From Prevotella sp. (GTDB lineage: Bacteria; Bacteroidota; Bacteroidia; Bacteroidales; Bacteroidaceae): a DNA stretch of 64,000 bases. Below, piece by piece: positions 42,657 to 52,353 of this stretch. A program made the translations under genes and the position numbers. The number at the start of each line of letters is the position of its first letter. Positions within the stretch are counted from its first letter, which is position 1. The stretch covers positions 1 to 64,000 of the forward strand of contig JAFUVB010000029.1 in the NCBI GenBank assembly GCA_017471245.1, given 5' to 3'. Below the pieces are notes generated by a model. The model worked only from the letters and a program-made list of their open reading frames with translations. It searched no databases and was not told the DNA's origin.

Positions 42657-44930
42657 ATGAACGAGCAGAATAAAGACATAGACAAAGAGAGGGATGAAGA
42701 AAGACTTGTTGACGACGCGTTCCAACATCTTTTAGACAGTTATCTGTCATCACGCCATCGCAAGAAAGTAGACATCATCACCAAGGCGTTCAATTTTGCG
42801 CGCCAGGCTCACAAAGGAGTGCGCCGCCTCTCTGGTGAACCCTATATCATGCATCCTATTGCCGTAGCACAAATAGCATGCTCGGAAATAGGTTTGGGCT
42901 CAACCAGCATCTGTTCTGCCCTACTCCACGATGTTGTGGAAGATACGGATTATACAGTAGAGGATATTGAGAACATCTTCGGTCCGAAAATAGCACAGAT
43001 TGTTGATGGACTAACCAAAATATCTGGTGGAATCTTTGGAGAACAGGCATCGGCACAGGCAGAGAATTTCAAGAAACTGCTGCTGACGATGAGCGATGAC
43101 ATACGCGTAATCCTCATCAAGATATGCGACCGCCTGCACAACATGCGCACGCTGGAGAGCCAACCCGCCAACAAGCAATATAAGATTGCAGGAGAAACAC
43201 TGTATATCTATGCCCCATTGGCAAACCGTCTGGGATTGAACAAAGTGAAAACTGAACTCGAGAGTCTGAGCTTCCGCTTCGAGCATCCCGAGGAATTTGC
43301 CGCCATCACCAATAAGCTCGCCATCACACAGGAATCGCGCGATGAATTGTTTGAGAAATTCACTTCTCCCATCAGAGAAACCCTCGATTCGCTGGGAGTG
43401 AAATATGAAATCAAGGCACGAGTAAAAAGCCCGTACTCCATCTGGAATAAGATGCAGAACAAGCATGTTTCTTTCGAGGAAATCTACGACATACTTGCCG
43501 TGCGCATCATCTTCACGCCAAAGAACAGAGACGAGGAAATCAATGAGTGTTTCAACATCTACGTGGCTATCAGCAAGATATATAAAAGCCACCCCGACCG
43601 CCTGCGCGACTGGCTAAGCCACCCGAAAGCTAACGGATATCAGGCACTGCACGTAACATTGATGTCGAAACAAGGCCGGTGGATAGAAGTTCAAATAAGA
43701 AGCGACCGCATGAACGAGATTGCCGAACAGGGATTTGCCGCTCACTGGAAATACAAGGAAGGAGAAGAATATACAGAGGATGAGGGAGAATTGAACGACT
43801 GGCTGCGCACCATCAAGGAAATCCTTGATGACCCACAACCCGATGCCATGGACTTTCTCGATGCCATCAAGCTCAACCTGTTTGCTTCTGAAATATTTGT
43901 GTTCACGCCAAAAGGCGAAATCAAAACCATGCCTGCCGGTTGTACTGCCCTCGATTTTGCATTCCAGATTCACACATTCCTCGGCAGTCACTGCATTGGT
44001 GCCAAGGTAAACCACAAACTTGTTCCGCTAAGCCATAAGCTACAAAGTGGCGACCAAGTGGAAATTCTCACCAGCAAATCACAGCATGTACATCCGTCGT
44101 GGACCAATTATGTGAGCACTGCCAAGGCAAAAAGCAAGATTCACGCCATTCTGCGACGAGAAGGAAGGGAAATACAGAAACAGGGAGAAGCCATCCTCAC
44201 CGAATTCCTGAAACGGCATGGAATGGAACCCACTATATCTGCACTTGACAAGCTGTGTGAGCTGCATGAAGTGAAGAAGCACGAAGACCTGCTTCAGGCT
44301 CTTGGAAAGAAGAACATCATTCTTGGCGATTCGGATATCGACGAGCTACAGGGAAAGAACAAGAAAAACAAAAACTCTGGATGGAGGCGCTACATTCCGT
44401 TCATTGGAAAAGAGAAAGCCAAGGTCGCTGCGCAGATAGACAAGACACAAGACTACTTCATCGTGGGCAAGGACTTCAACCGCAAAAAGCCCGTATACAT
44501 CACAGAAGACAACATTACACAGTTCATATTCCCCAACTGCTGCCACCCCATCCCCGGCGACGATGCACTGGGATTCATCGACGGCAAGAACCGCATCGAG
44601 ATACATAAGCGCAACTGTTCCGTAGCCAACAAGCTGAAATCGAGCTACGGCAACCGCATCCTCGACGTGAAATGGGACATGCACAAAAAGCTGCTCTTCA
44701 AGGCAACCATCCAATTGCGAGGTATCGACCGCCTGGGATTGCTCAACGAGGTAACCCAAGTCATCTCGCGCCAGCTCAGCGTGAACATCCACAAGGTGAT
44801 GATCAGCTGTGAGGAAAACATTTTTGATGGAAAGTTTGAACTCTACGTTCACGACAGAGAAGATGTTCGCGTTATTCTTGAAGAACTGAAAGCCGTTGCC
44901 GGCATACAAGAAATCACACAAATATTATAA
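42657..44930 (+). CDS. Bifunctional (p)ppGpp synthetase/hydrolase RelA/SpoT
   Basis: The protein has 757 residues. The HD hydrolase domain has His52 and His66 (GEPYIMHPIAVAQIA) and the HD pair at 91-92 (SALLHDVVEDTDYTVEDI). The synthetase domain holds RVKSPYSIWNKMQNKHVSFEEIYDILAVRII and YQALHVTLMSKQGRWIEVQIRS. Then come TGS (EIFVFTPKGEIKTMPAGCTALDFAFQIHT), a zinc-finger-like segment (FPNCCHPIPGDDALGFI) and an ACT domain. With both catalytic motif sets present it should make and degrade the alarmone. It is the usual single long RSH protein of this phylum. A pectinesterase gene begins 5 nt after its stop. Confidence 0.96.
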   Translation: MNEQNKDIDKERDEERLVDDAFQHLLDSYLSSRHRKKVDIITKAFNFARQAHKGVRRLSGEPYIMHPIAVAQIACSEIGLGSTSICSALLHDVVEDTDYTVEDIENIFGPKIAQIVDGLTKISGGIFGEQASAQAENFKKLLLTMSDDIRVILIKICDRLHNMRTLESQPANKQYKIAGETLYIYAPLANRLGLNKVKTELESLSFRFEHPEEFAAITNKLAITQESRDELFEKFTSPIRETLDSLGVKYEIKARVKSPYSIWNKMQNKHVSFEEIYDILAVRIIFTPKNRDEEINECFNIYVAISKIYKSHPDRLRDWLSHPKANGYQALHVTLMSKQGRWIEVQIRSDRMNEIAEQGFAAHWKYKEGEEYTEDEGELNDWLRTIKEILDDPQPDAMDFLDAIKLNLFASEIFVFTPKGEIKTMPAGCTALDFAFQIHTFLGSHCIGAKVNHKLVPLSHKLQSGDQVEILTSKSQHVHPSWTNYVSTAKAKSKIHAILRREGREIQKQGEAILTEFLKRHGMEPTISALDKLCELHEVKKHEDLLQALGKKNIILGDSDIDELQGKNKKNKNSGWRRYIPFIGKEKAKVAAQIDKTQDYFIVGKDFNRKKPVYITEDNITQFIFPNCCHPIPGDDALGFIDGKNRIEIHKRNCSVANKLKSSYGNRILDVKWDMHKKLLFKATIQLRGIDRLGLLNEVTQVISRQLSVNIHKVMISCEENIFDGKFELYVHDREDVRVILEELKAVAGIQEITQIL

Positions 44931-44935
44931 CTCTT

Positions 44936-45907
44936 ATGAAAAAACTGATTCTACTGACAATGATGCTGGCGGCTGTAGGTATGCATGCCGCCAATCCGTA
45001 TGACAATCCAGACACTCTCTTTGTTGCCCGCGACGGTACAGCTGAGTTCCGCAACATCAGTGATGCCGTGGAAGTCTGCAGAGCATTTATGGAGTATCAC
45101 AAAGTGATATTCGTAAAAAAAGGAGTGTACAAAGAGAAACTCATCATCCCCTCGTGGCTTACCCACATCGAAATATGTGGAGAAGATCCGGAAAACACCA
45201 TCATCACCTACGACGACCATGCCAACATCGTCTATCCGCCGACGGGCAAGCCGATGGGAACTTTCCGCACTTACACAGTCAAGGTGGAGGGGAACTACAT
45301 CACATTCAAGAACATCACCATCGAGAACAATGCCGCACGATTAGGGCAGGCAGTTGCCTTACACACAGAAGGCGACCGCTTAGTGTTCATCAACTGCCAC
45401 ATCCTCGGCAATCAGGACACCATCTATACCGGTTTGGCTAATACCCGGCTTTATTTCAAGAACTGCTTCATCGAAGGCACCACCGACTTCATCTTCGGGC
45501 CAAGCACCGCATGGTTTGAAGGATGTACGATCAAGAACAAGACCAATTCCTTTGTCACGGCAGCCTCTACACCGCAGGATGTGAAATACGGATATATCTT
45601 CAACCGCTGCAAGCTCATTGCCGACGACGGAGTGGACAAGGCTTATCTCGGTCGCCCTTGGCGCCCATACGCCCACACATTGTTCATGAACTGCGAAATA
45701 GGCAAGCATATCCTGCCGCAGGGATGGCAGAACTGGGGGAACAAAGCCAACGAGCTAACCGCCCGCTATCAGGAATACAACAACAACGGAGAAGGAGCCA
45801 AGGTGAAAGAGCGTGCTCCGTGGAGCCGCCAGCTCACGAAGAAGGAGGCCGCTGCAGTAACCATCGAGGAGGTATTCAAGATGGACAACAGCTGGATTCC
45901 AGAATAA
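44936..45907 (+). CDS. CE8-family pectinesterase
   Basis: The protein has 323 residues with a signal peptide ending near residue 18. A right-handed beta-helix carries the CE8 motifs: GQAVALH, ILGNQDTIYTG (Gln and first catalytic Asp), EGTTDFIFGPSTAWFEGC (second Asp), and AYLGRPWRPYAHTLFMNC (the Arg and Trp of LGRPW). The enzyme removes methyl esters from homogalacturonan, which lets polygalacturonases act. It is only 5 nt behind relA and has no promoter of its own that I can see, yet is followed by a strong terminator. It is therefore probably transcribed with the parA-relA operon, an odd partner for a catabolic enzyme. Confidence 0.93.
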   Translation: MKKLILLTMMLAAVGMHAANPYDNPDTLFVARDGTAEFRNISDAVEVCRAFMEYHKVIFVKKGVYKEKLIIPSWLTHIEICGEDPENTIITYDDHANIVYPPTGKPMGTFRTYTVKVEGNYITFKNITIENNAARLGQAVALHTEGDRLVFINCHILGNQDTIYTGLANTRLYFKNCFIEGTTDFIFGPSTAWFEGCTIKNKTNSFVTAASTPQDVKYGYIFNRCKLIADDGVDKAYLGRPWRPYAHTLFMNCEIGKHILPQGWQNWGNKANELTARYQEYNNNGEGAKVKERAPWSRQLTKKEAAAVTIEEVFKMDNSWIPE

Positions 45908-45945
45908 TAGACTATCAAAGCACTGATTGCCATTGATAGATGTCA

Positions 45946-45973
45946 GCCGTCCGCCAACAGCGGGCGGCTTTTT
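45946..45973 (+). terminator. Intrinsic terminator after the pectinesterase gene
   Basis: GCCGTCCGC (45946-45954) and GCGGGCGGC (45960-45968) form a 9-bp stem with one G-T pair, followed directly by TTTTT. Confidence 0.8.
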
Positions 45974-46048
45974 GCAGCCCTATATCGCAACCTGTCGAGG
46001 GTCTTCCGTCTCTGCGCGCCATCACCACCCCACAGGCATTTCATTAAA

Positions 46049-46158
46049 ACCATAGGTTTTGAAGTATGGAAGCATAGTTATAGATATGTGAAACCATAGG
46101 TTTTGTTGAATGAAACCATCGTTTTTGTTGGGTGAAACCATAGGAATTGGTGTATAAG
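46049..46158. repeat. 22-bp-period tandem array, five units, same family as 18820
   Basis: Units begin at 46049, 46071, 46093, 46115 and 46137 with an exact 22-bp period; the core is ACCATAGGTTTTGnnGnnnGAA. The unit spanning 46099-46117 (GGTTTTGTTGAATGAAACC) is a complete dyad if G-T pairs are allowed. The gap 45908-46782 also holds the pectinesterase terminator, a long hairpin at 46347 and a promoter at 46637. No gene in it can be supported; short frames there are repeat artefacts. Confidence 0.8.
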
Positions 46159-46346
46159 AGCGCCGATTGGGTGATCTATATATGGGGTATCGCGCAAAGA
46201 AATCATAACATGATGAACACATCCTTTCGAAAGTTGATATTTTTAGCGGAATTCTTTCTGCATTGCCCATATACCTCTGTCTGAAAACAGATATTAGTGT
46301 TACCTGCGTACAAGTAACTGATTTACACAAGGTTACAAAAATTTAT

Positions 46347-46449
46347 CCGTTACTCGCTGCGTTACCTACTGCGTTACCTGTTGCGTAATATCAAATGCAC
46401 AATGTTTTTACGCAGCAAGTAACGCAGCAGGTAACGCAGCGGGTAACGG
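46347..46449. repeat. Long hairpin built from 12-bp units (42-bp arms)
   Basis: The left arm 46347-46388 and right arm 46408-46449 pair at 38 of 42 positions plus two G-T pairs, around a 19-nt loop. Each arm is made of 12-bp units of the form GCGTTACCTACT (CCGTTACTCGCT, GCGTTACCTACT, GCGTTACCTGTT, then GCGTAA). A loose extra copy (GTTACCTGCGTACAAGTAAC) lies at about 46299. The architecture is the same as the hairpin at 29441, though the sequence differs. It sits about 190 bp upstream of the SusC promoter. Confidence 0.9.
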
Positions 46450-46636
46450 ACAGATTTGCATAACAGGCTTACTATCAGTTGTTTAAACACAAGTGCACGT
46501 AAATTCTACTTTCTGTCACGGGGGCAAAGCGTTTCTGCCTCTTCCGAATGGCGAATTGAAAATATTAATTTAACAATAATTTAATTAATATAGTATAAAA
46601 TAATGCTTTTGTATGAAGAAATCTACTTTTTATTAG

Positions 46637-46645
46637 TATTTTTGC
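46637..46645 (+). promoter_or_regulatory. Promoter of the SusC/SusD/GH43 locus (-7 box)
   Basis: TATTTTTGC matches TAnnTTTG. It leaves a leader of about 130 nt, AT-rich and without obvious structure. The region just upstream is very AT-rich (46560-46635). Confidence 0.6.
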
Positions 46646-46782
46646 ACAACATTATGACTACATAACTAATATATTCAAAACAAGAAACAATCTAATTAAG
46701 ACATGCACCATGCAAATGGATGCAAGTCATACAGCAACGCTTATAATTTTATTTTTTCTAAGTATAACTAAAACAAACTTTT

Positions 46783-49700
46783 ATGTATCTACAAATCAAA
46801 AGAGCCTCTATGGCTTTGTTCCTGAGCCTGATTTGTTTTGTGGCCTATGCCCAGAAGACAATCACAGGCAATGTGAAAGATGCAAGCGGCGAGCCGTTGA
46901 TAGGTGCAACAGTTTCCATGGGGGGCGGACAAGGTGCCGTTACTGACTTTGATGGAAACTTCACGCTGAACAACGTTCACGCAGGTGCAACGCTTACTGT
47001 AACCTACGTTGGCTGCAAGAGCCAGCAGGTGAAAGTAGGCAGCGCAAACTTCTACAACATCATCCTTCAGAATGACAACACCAACCTCGACGAGGTGGTG
47101 GTCATCGGTTATGGAACGGTGAAGAAACGCGACCTCACCGGTTCCGTATCATCTGTAGGCGGCGATGCCCTGAAGGCAAACCCTGTTGCCAACGTAGCAG
47201 AAGCATTGCAAGGCAAGCTCGCCGGTGTGCAGGTTATCTCTCAGGATGGTCGCCCTGGTGCTTCAATATCAATCAAGGTGCGCGGTGGCGGTTCCATCTC
47301 GCAGAGCAATGAGCCACTCTATGTGGTTGACGGTTTCCCCGTGAGCGGTATCGATGATATTCCTGCCGACCAGATTGTATCAATCGACGTGCTGAAAGAT
47401 GCTTCATCCACTGCCATCTACGGTGCACGCGGAGGTAACGGTGTAATCCTCGTTACCACGAAAGCTGCCGAAACCGGCAAGACCTCTGTAACCTACAACG
47501 GATACTATCAGGCAAAGTGGGCTGCAAAGAAATTCGATGTGCTCGATGCACAGGACTATGTGAAGTTCGTATGGGGCTATGCCACAGCAGGTAACTGGAA
47601 CGTTGCCAACGTTGAGAAATACTTTGGACTTGGTGCTGCCAACGGCAACCATTTTGCAGATTATGCCAACATGACTTCTCATGACTATACCGACGATATG
47701 CTGCGCACTGCCTCTGGTTGGAACCACAACTTATCTATTAACGGCGGCAATGAGAAGACTAAGTTTACCTTCTCTGCCAACTACCTCACCGACGAGGGTA
47801 TTAAGATCAACTCTGATTTCGACCGTCTGGCACTGAACTTCAAGTTCAAGCATGAATTGGCAAAGCGTCTGTTCTTCGATATGGACCTGCGCTACAGCAT
47901 CATGCGTGTTAAAGGTCGCGACTATGCTTCTTCCACTCAGGGTTCGCTGCTGTCATCAGCATTCCAGTTCCGTCCCATCGACACGCCTCGTGGCGACGAC
48001 ACGCCCTCGCTGCTGGGTATGGGTGAGCCTTATGTCAATCCCAATCAGAATCCTGCCAATATTACGGAAACCATTTTCAACCAAGTTAACAACAACCGTT
48101 TGCGCGGCAATTTCTCTCTTTCATGGGAACCAATCAAGGGTCTCACGCTGCGCACTGAGTTCGGAGCAGGTCAAAACTACGGTTTGAACCGCTACTACGA
48201 TGACGGCTCTGTGGCAAGCACGTTCACCCAGGGAGCCAAGTATGCAACGCTTACACGTAGCAATGGCATGAACTGGCGCTCGGTATCAACCATCAACTAT
48301 GAGGTGCAGGGTCTGGGAGAGGATCATAGCCTCTCTGTTCTGCTCGGAAACGAGGAACTTTATTCAAAGAGCGAGAGCACTGGTCTTTACGGTAAGGGCT
48401 ACCCGATGGACGATGTGTGGACAATGGACCGCGTATTCGGTTTGATGCAAAACGGCGATCCCGACCGCTTCGCCGGTGACAACCGCTATGTAAACACCTA
48501 TAAGACTCCCGAAACCACGCAATCGTGGTTCGGTCGTTTGAACTATTCATGGAAAGGACGCTACATGATTACTGGTACAATGCGTGCCGATGGTAGCTCA
48601 AAGTTCGGTCCCAACCACCGCTGGGGTTACTTCCCCGCAGCAGCCGTGGCTTGGCGTATCAGCGACGAGCCGTTCCTGCAGAGCGCTAACAGCTGGCTCG
48701 ACAACTTGAAACTGCGTGTGTCATACGGTACTGCCGGTAACGACAACATCGACTCATCACTTTGGCGCGAGACATGGACATCTGGTTCTACGGTTATCAA
48801 CGGAGAAGCCAAGCAGACATACGCACCTTCTGGTCTGAAGGAGAACCCCGACCTGAAATGGGAGACCAACGTTTCACGTAACATCGGATTGGACTTCGGA
48901 TTCTTCAACCGCATTAACGGTACGTTGGACTTTTACTGGAACACGACAAAGGACTTGCTGATGAACGCAGAGATTGATGCTTCTACTGGTTACAAGAATC
49001 AGTTCCAGAACGTTGGTCAGACTTCAAACAAGGGTGTTGAACTTGCCCTGAATGCTGCTATCGTACGGTCGAAGGACTTCAACCTGAACATGAACATTAC
49101 CTATAACCTGAACTTCAACAAGGTTGACAAGCTCAGCGAAGCCTTCGGCGACGAGATTCGTTATGGTACAAACTGGGGATCTTCGGCTCTGATGCCAGGC
49201 GACGATTATATTATTAAGGTGGGCGAGCCTGTAGGATTGGTACGCGGATATACCAGCGACGGATTCTATCAGATTAGCGACTTCGACTATGTTGGAGGAA
49301 AATATGTACTGAAGGCCGGCGTGCCAGATATCGACTCTGGTATCTACGTGGCATACCCGAAGGGAAGTGCATGGAACGCTGTTATTCCCGAAGGTCAAAA
49401 CGCCTTCCCCGGTGCTGTCAAACTGAAGGATTTAGACGGAAGCGGAATGGTTGACACCGGCGACATCAGCGTGATTGGAAAGATTCAGCCGCATCATACT
49501 GGCGGTTTCGCCTTCACCGGCAACTACAAGAATCTGGATTTCAACGCAAACTTCGCTTACCAGCTTGATGGAAAAATCTACAACGCTCAGGCAATGGTTC
49601 AGTACAACGGTGGTAAGGAAACTGGTCTCGGAAAGAACAAGATTGCCTTCATCAACGATGCTTTCAAGATCTACGATGTGAATGCAAGCGGCGAACTCTA

Positions 49701-50061
49701 TGCCGTTACCGATCCCAACCAGCTGGCAACACTGAATGCCAACGCCAAATATCCTCTGCCTTATTATGAGTCGAGCATTGTACTCAGCGAGTATGTCGAG
49801 AGTGCTGCTTATCTGCGCTTAAGCAGCCTTACCATCGGTTACACACTGCCGAAGGCATGGATTCGCAATTGTTTCATTGAGAGCGCACGCTTCTATGTGA
49901 CTGGCGGTAATCTGTTCACCATTACAGGCTACAGCGGACTTGATCCCGACGTGAACGCCGACCCGACCAAGAACAATTCGAAGTATCCTACTATAGGCCT
50001 TGACTACGGTTCATACCACCGTGCACGCACCTTCACTGTTGGACTCAATGTTAAATTCTAA
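46783..50061 (+). CDS. SusC/RagA-family TonB-dependent transporter
   Basis: The protein has 1092 residues. The signal peptide ends near 24 (VAYAQ). The N-terminal carboxypeptidase-regulatory-like domain (ITGNVKDASGEPLIGATVSM) is followed by the TonB-box/plug region LDEVVVIGYGTVKKRDLTGS, YVVDGFPVSGIDDIP and IVSIDVLKDASSTAIYGARG. The barrel ends in HRARTFTVGLNVKF, the normal SusC terminus, in contrast to the fused protein at 31566. There is no STN domain, so regulation must be by a regulator encoded elsewhere. It is followed by SusD after 23 nt and by secreted glycosidases, which supports polysaccharide uptake. Confidence 0.95.
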   Translation: MYLQIKRASMALFLSLICFVAYAQKTITGNVKDASGEPLIGATVSMGGGQGAVTDFDGNFTLNNVHAGATLTVTYVGCKSQQVKVGSANFYNIILQNDNTNLDEVVVIGYGTVKKRDLTGSVSSVGGDALKANPVANVAEALQGKLAGVQVISQDGRPGASISIKVRGGGSISQSNEPLYVVDGFPVSGIDDIPADQIVSIDVLKDASSTAIYGARGGNGVILVTTKAAETGKTSVTYNGYYQAKWAAKKFDVLDAQDYVKFVWGYATAGNWNVANVEKYFGLGAANGNHFADYANMTSHDYTDDMLRTASGWNHNLSINGGNEKTKFTFSANYLTDEGIKINSDFDRLALNFKFKHELAKRLFFDMDLRYSIMRVKGRDYASSTQGSLLSSAFQFRPIDTPRGDDTPSLLGMGEPYVNPNQNPANITETIFNQVNNNRLRGNFSLSWEPIKGLTLRTEFGAGQNYGLNRYYDDGSVASTFTQGAKYATLTRSNGMNWRSVSTINYEVQGLGEDHSLSVLLGNEELYSKSESTGLYGKGYPMDDVWTMDRVFGLMQNGDPDRFAGDNRYVNTYKTPETTQSWFGRLNYSWKGRYMITGTMRADGSSKFGPNHRWGYFPAAAVAWRISDEPFLQSANSWLDNLKLRVSYGTAGNDNIDSSLWRETWTSGSTVINGEAKQTYAPSGLKENPDLKWETNVSRNIGLDFGFFNRINGTLDFYWNTTKDLLMNAEIDASTGYKNQFQNVGQTSNKGVELALNAAIVRSKDFNLNMNITYNLNFNKVDKLSEAFGDEIRYGTNWGSSALMPGDDYIIKVGEPVGLVRGYTSDGFYQISDFDYVGGKYVLKAGVPDIDSGIYVAYPKGSAWNAVIPEGQNAFPGAVKLKDLDGSGMVDTGDISVIGKIQPHHTGGFAFTGNYKNLDFNANFAYQLDGKIYNAQAMVQYNGGKETGLGKNKIAFINDAFKIYDVNASGELYAVTDPNQLATLNANAKYPLPYYESSIVLSEYVESAAYLRLSSLTIGYTLPKAWIRNCFIESARFYVTGGNLFTITGYSGLDPDVNADPTKNNSKYPTIGLDYGSYHRARTFTVGLNVKF

Positions 50062-50084
50062 ACACATATAACACAGTACAGATT

Positions 50085-52271
50085 ATGAAAAAGATTATAT
50101 ATTGCATGATTGGGGCAGCCATGCTGCTGGGAACCACTTCCTGTTCAGACTTTCTGGACCAGTCTTCCCCATCGGAGGTAGATAAGGACTTCGTCCTCTC
50201 TGGTGAGACATCGCTCCGCGCCACTCTCAACGGCATATACGAGAACTGGCGCAGCTATGGATTGTCTCACGGCAACGGCACCTTCTACAACATGATTGTG
50301 TCCAGTTCTGATACCGAACTTCAACCTGAAGGATACTCAGCTCAGATCAACCGCTGGCTCATGTCCTATTTCTGGGGTTATTCCACAGAAGATGTGAATG
50401 GAGCATGGGGTACAGAAGCCGTTAACCCTGATGGTAATGGTTCATTTGACTCTACTTGGAACAATTTCTATGACTTAATTGGTAAATGTAATGCCATTAT
50501 CCAGGCATTCGAAGCACGCGAAGACTATGAGGCGCTCTTGAATGGTCCAGTCACAGCACTTACCCAGATTTATGGAGAGGCCATCGCCATGCGTGCCACC
50601 TGCTACTTCGAGCTCATCCGTCATTATGGAGACTGCGCATTCCTGACTGTTCAGGGAGAAGAGCCCGATGGTCTGACTAACCGCGATTATGTTGCAGAGT
50701 ATATTCTCAACGACCTGAAGAAGGTTATTCCCGTGATGTATCGTTCTGGCGAAAGCACGATTATCAACAAGAGTATGTTCAACCGCACATATGCAGAAGG
50801 TCTTGTAGGCCGCATCTGCCTTTGGATGGGTGGCTATCAGACACGCCGCACTGATCTGGGCGACAACTTCTACACACTTGCTGATGGCACGGTGCTCTCA
50901 TTCACCAAGGTGTCTGAGAATGCAAGCCGCAAATGCTTCTACGGTCGCCGCAACGATTGGCGTTCTCTCTATGAGATAGCAGAGAAGTATTTGGGCGATG
51001 CTTATCAGATTCATGGAGATGTAGTTTTCCAAAGCAGCGATCCCCGCTCGGGTGACCGTCAGTACGGAAATCCTTTCCAGTACGTGTTCCAGCAGATGAT
51101 GGTGGGTTATGAGGTGGATAACACCTATGCCGATGAGAGCGTTTACGAGGTGCCTGAGACCAATGCCAACGGCAACAGCGAGCGTCCTTACGCCTTCGGT
51201 CGTCCGTCAGAAGGTGGTGGTAGCGACAATTATCCTTGCAAGAGCTACAGTCAGGCGCGCCTTTCACCGATGTACTATTATGGCGACTTCGATCCCGAAG
51301 ATATGCGCCGCGACGTAACTTGTGTCGTAACAGGTTCAACAGGTCAGGGTGCAGAGCAACTCATCAACTTCAAGAAAGGTTCACGTACCACTGGTGGTAT
51401 TCCCTTGAACAAATGGGATGAGAACCGTATGACCTTACCTTGGACTGTAAAACAGCGTCAGAGCGGAATTAACAATCCCTTCATGCGCTTCTCCGACATC
51501 ATGCTGATGCTTGCCGAGGTACGTGCTGCCCTGCACGGCGATGGTGATGCTACGGCAAGGAGTGTGTATACAGAGGTGCGTGCTCGTGCTTTCGGAAGTG
51601 CTGCCAAGGCAAAGGTTGACGAGCAGATCAGCAAGTGGGGTTCACTTGAACGTGCCGTCATAGAAGAGCGTAAGTTCGAGTTCGGCGGTGAAGGAAGCCG
51701 TCGTTGGGATCTCATCCGCGCAAACCTGCTTGAGACTACTGTTCCTGCATTCTGGTCGGCATCTACACAGATGATCAACGACTTGCGTACCAAGGGATAC
51801 CACGAATTTGAAAACGGAAATGTTATTTCCAACTATGTATGGACAAAGTTAGTGGATGCAAAGAGTTTGTATGGCTATCGTTTGACAACCCAGTGTCCTG
51901 CTGATAAGCAGAACGACCCTGTGCTCTATCCCGGATGGCGCGGTCAGAATGATGATTGGGCTTCTGTTGGTCAGAAAAACAACGCCAAGGCAGCTGGTCC
52001 TACAGCAGGCGACAAGACAAACCTTGCCATCAAGGGTCTGTTCACCTTCATTGATCCTGATGGAGCAGAAGCAGCTGCACTCGAGGCTGACGGCTATACA
52101 AAACAACCTTGGGGTATTGACATCGCGAACAACGAGAACCAGTATAACAGGTTTGTGTTTGCCGGTTTCAAGCAGAACGATCCTCCTGTGTATATGCTGA
52201 TGATGGGTCCCAACACCATCAAGAACTCCAACGGGAAGTTTACAAATGGCTACGGATTCCGCAACAATTAA
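50085..52271 (+). CDS. SusD-family lipoprotein, unusually long
   Basis: The protein has 728 residues, well above the common 480-600. The lipobox TTSC (Cys 20) leads into SDFLDQSSPSEVDKDF. SusD helices are recognisable: ETSLRATLNGIYENWRSYG, YDLIGKCNAIIQAFEA, YGEAIAMRATCYFELIRHYGDCAF, NPFMRFSDIMLMLAEVRAALHGDGDA, and LERAVIEERKFEFGGEGSRRWDLIRANLLE. The extra length is in a middle segment (about 300-440) and a C-terminal stretch (about 610-728) rich in Asn, Gly and aromatic residues, likely ligand-facing loops. It ends with a terminator 24 nt after the stop. Confidence 0.93.
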   Translation: MKKIIYCMIGAAMLLGTTSCSDFLDQSSPSEVDKDFVLSGETSLRATLNGIYENWRSYGLSHGNGTFYNMIVSSSDTELQPEGYSAQINRWLMSYFWGYSTEDVNGAWGTEAVNPDGNGSFDSTWNNFYDLIGKCNAIIQAFEAREDYEALLNGPVTALTQIYGEAIAMRATCYFELIRHYGDCAFLTVQGEEPDGLTNRDYVAEYILNDLKKVIPVMYRSGESTIINKSMFNRTYAEGLVGRICLWMGGYQTRRTDLGDNFYTLADGTVLSFTKVSENASRKCFYGRRNDWRSLYEIAEKYLGDAYQIHGDVVFQSSDPRSGDRQYGNPFQYVFQQMMVGYEVDNTYADESVYEVPETNANGNSERPYAFGRPSEGGGSDNYPCKSYSQARLSPMYYYGDFDPEDMRRDVTCVVTGSTGQGAEQLINFKKGSRTTGGIPLNKWDENRMTLPWTVKQRQSGINNPFMRFSDIMLMLAEVRAALHGDGDATARSVYTEVRARAFGSAAKAKVDEQISKWGSLERAVIEERKFEFGGEGSRRWDLIRANLLETTVPAFWSASTQMINDLRTKGYHEFENGNVISNYVWTKLVDAKSLYGYRLTTQCPADKQNDPVLYPGWRGQNDDWASVGQKNNAKAAGPTAGDKTNLAIKGLFTFIDPDGAEAAALEADGYTKQPWGIDIANNENQYNRFVFAGFKQNDPPVYMLMMGPNTIKNSNGKFTNGYGFRNN

Positions 52272-52295
52272 ACGCTGTTTCATTACAAATACCAA

Positions 52296-52325
52296 AGAGG
52301 CTTGCCACAAGCGAGCCTCTTTTTT
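52296..52325 (+). terminator. Intrinsic terminator after SusD
   Basis: AGAGGCT (52296-52302) and AGCCTCT (52314-52320) form the core of a stem followed by a T-run. It separates the SusCD pair from the downstream enzyme genes, which then need readthrough or their own promoter. Confidence 0.75.
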
Positions 52326-52353
52326 GTGTTTTTTCTTCCTCTCAATGAGTATA

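Noticed and set aside
46022..46330. Minus-strand frame of 102 codons in the gap upstream of SusC
   Set aside because: Half of it is translated 22-bp array; no conserved motif or initiation context.
46347..46449. Integron attC-like or phage attachment site
   Set aside because: No integrase gene is in the window, and the palindrome is explained by repeated 12-bp units rather than by attC box structure.
46710..46946. Plus-strand frame of 78 codons overlapping the SusC start
   Set aside because: Out of frame with SusC and overlapping its signal peptide; no known protein features.
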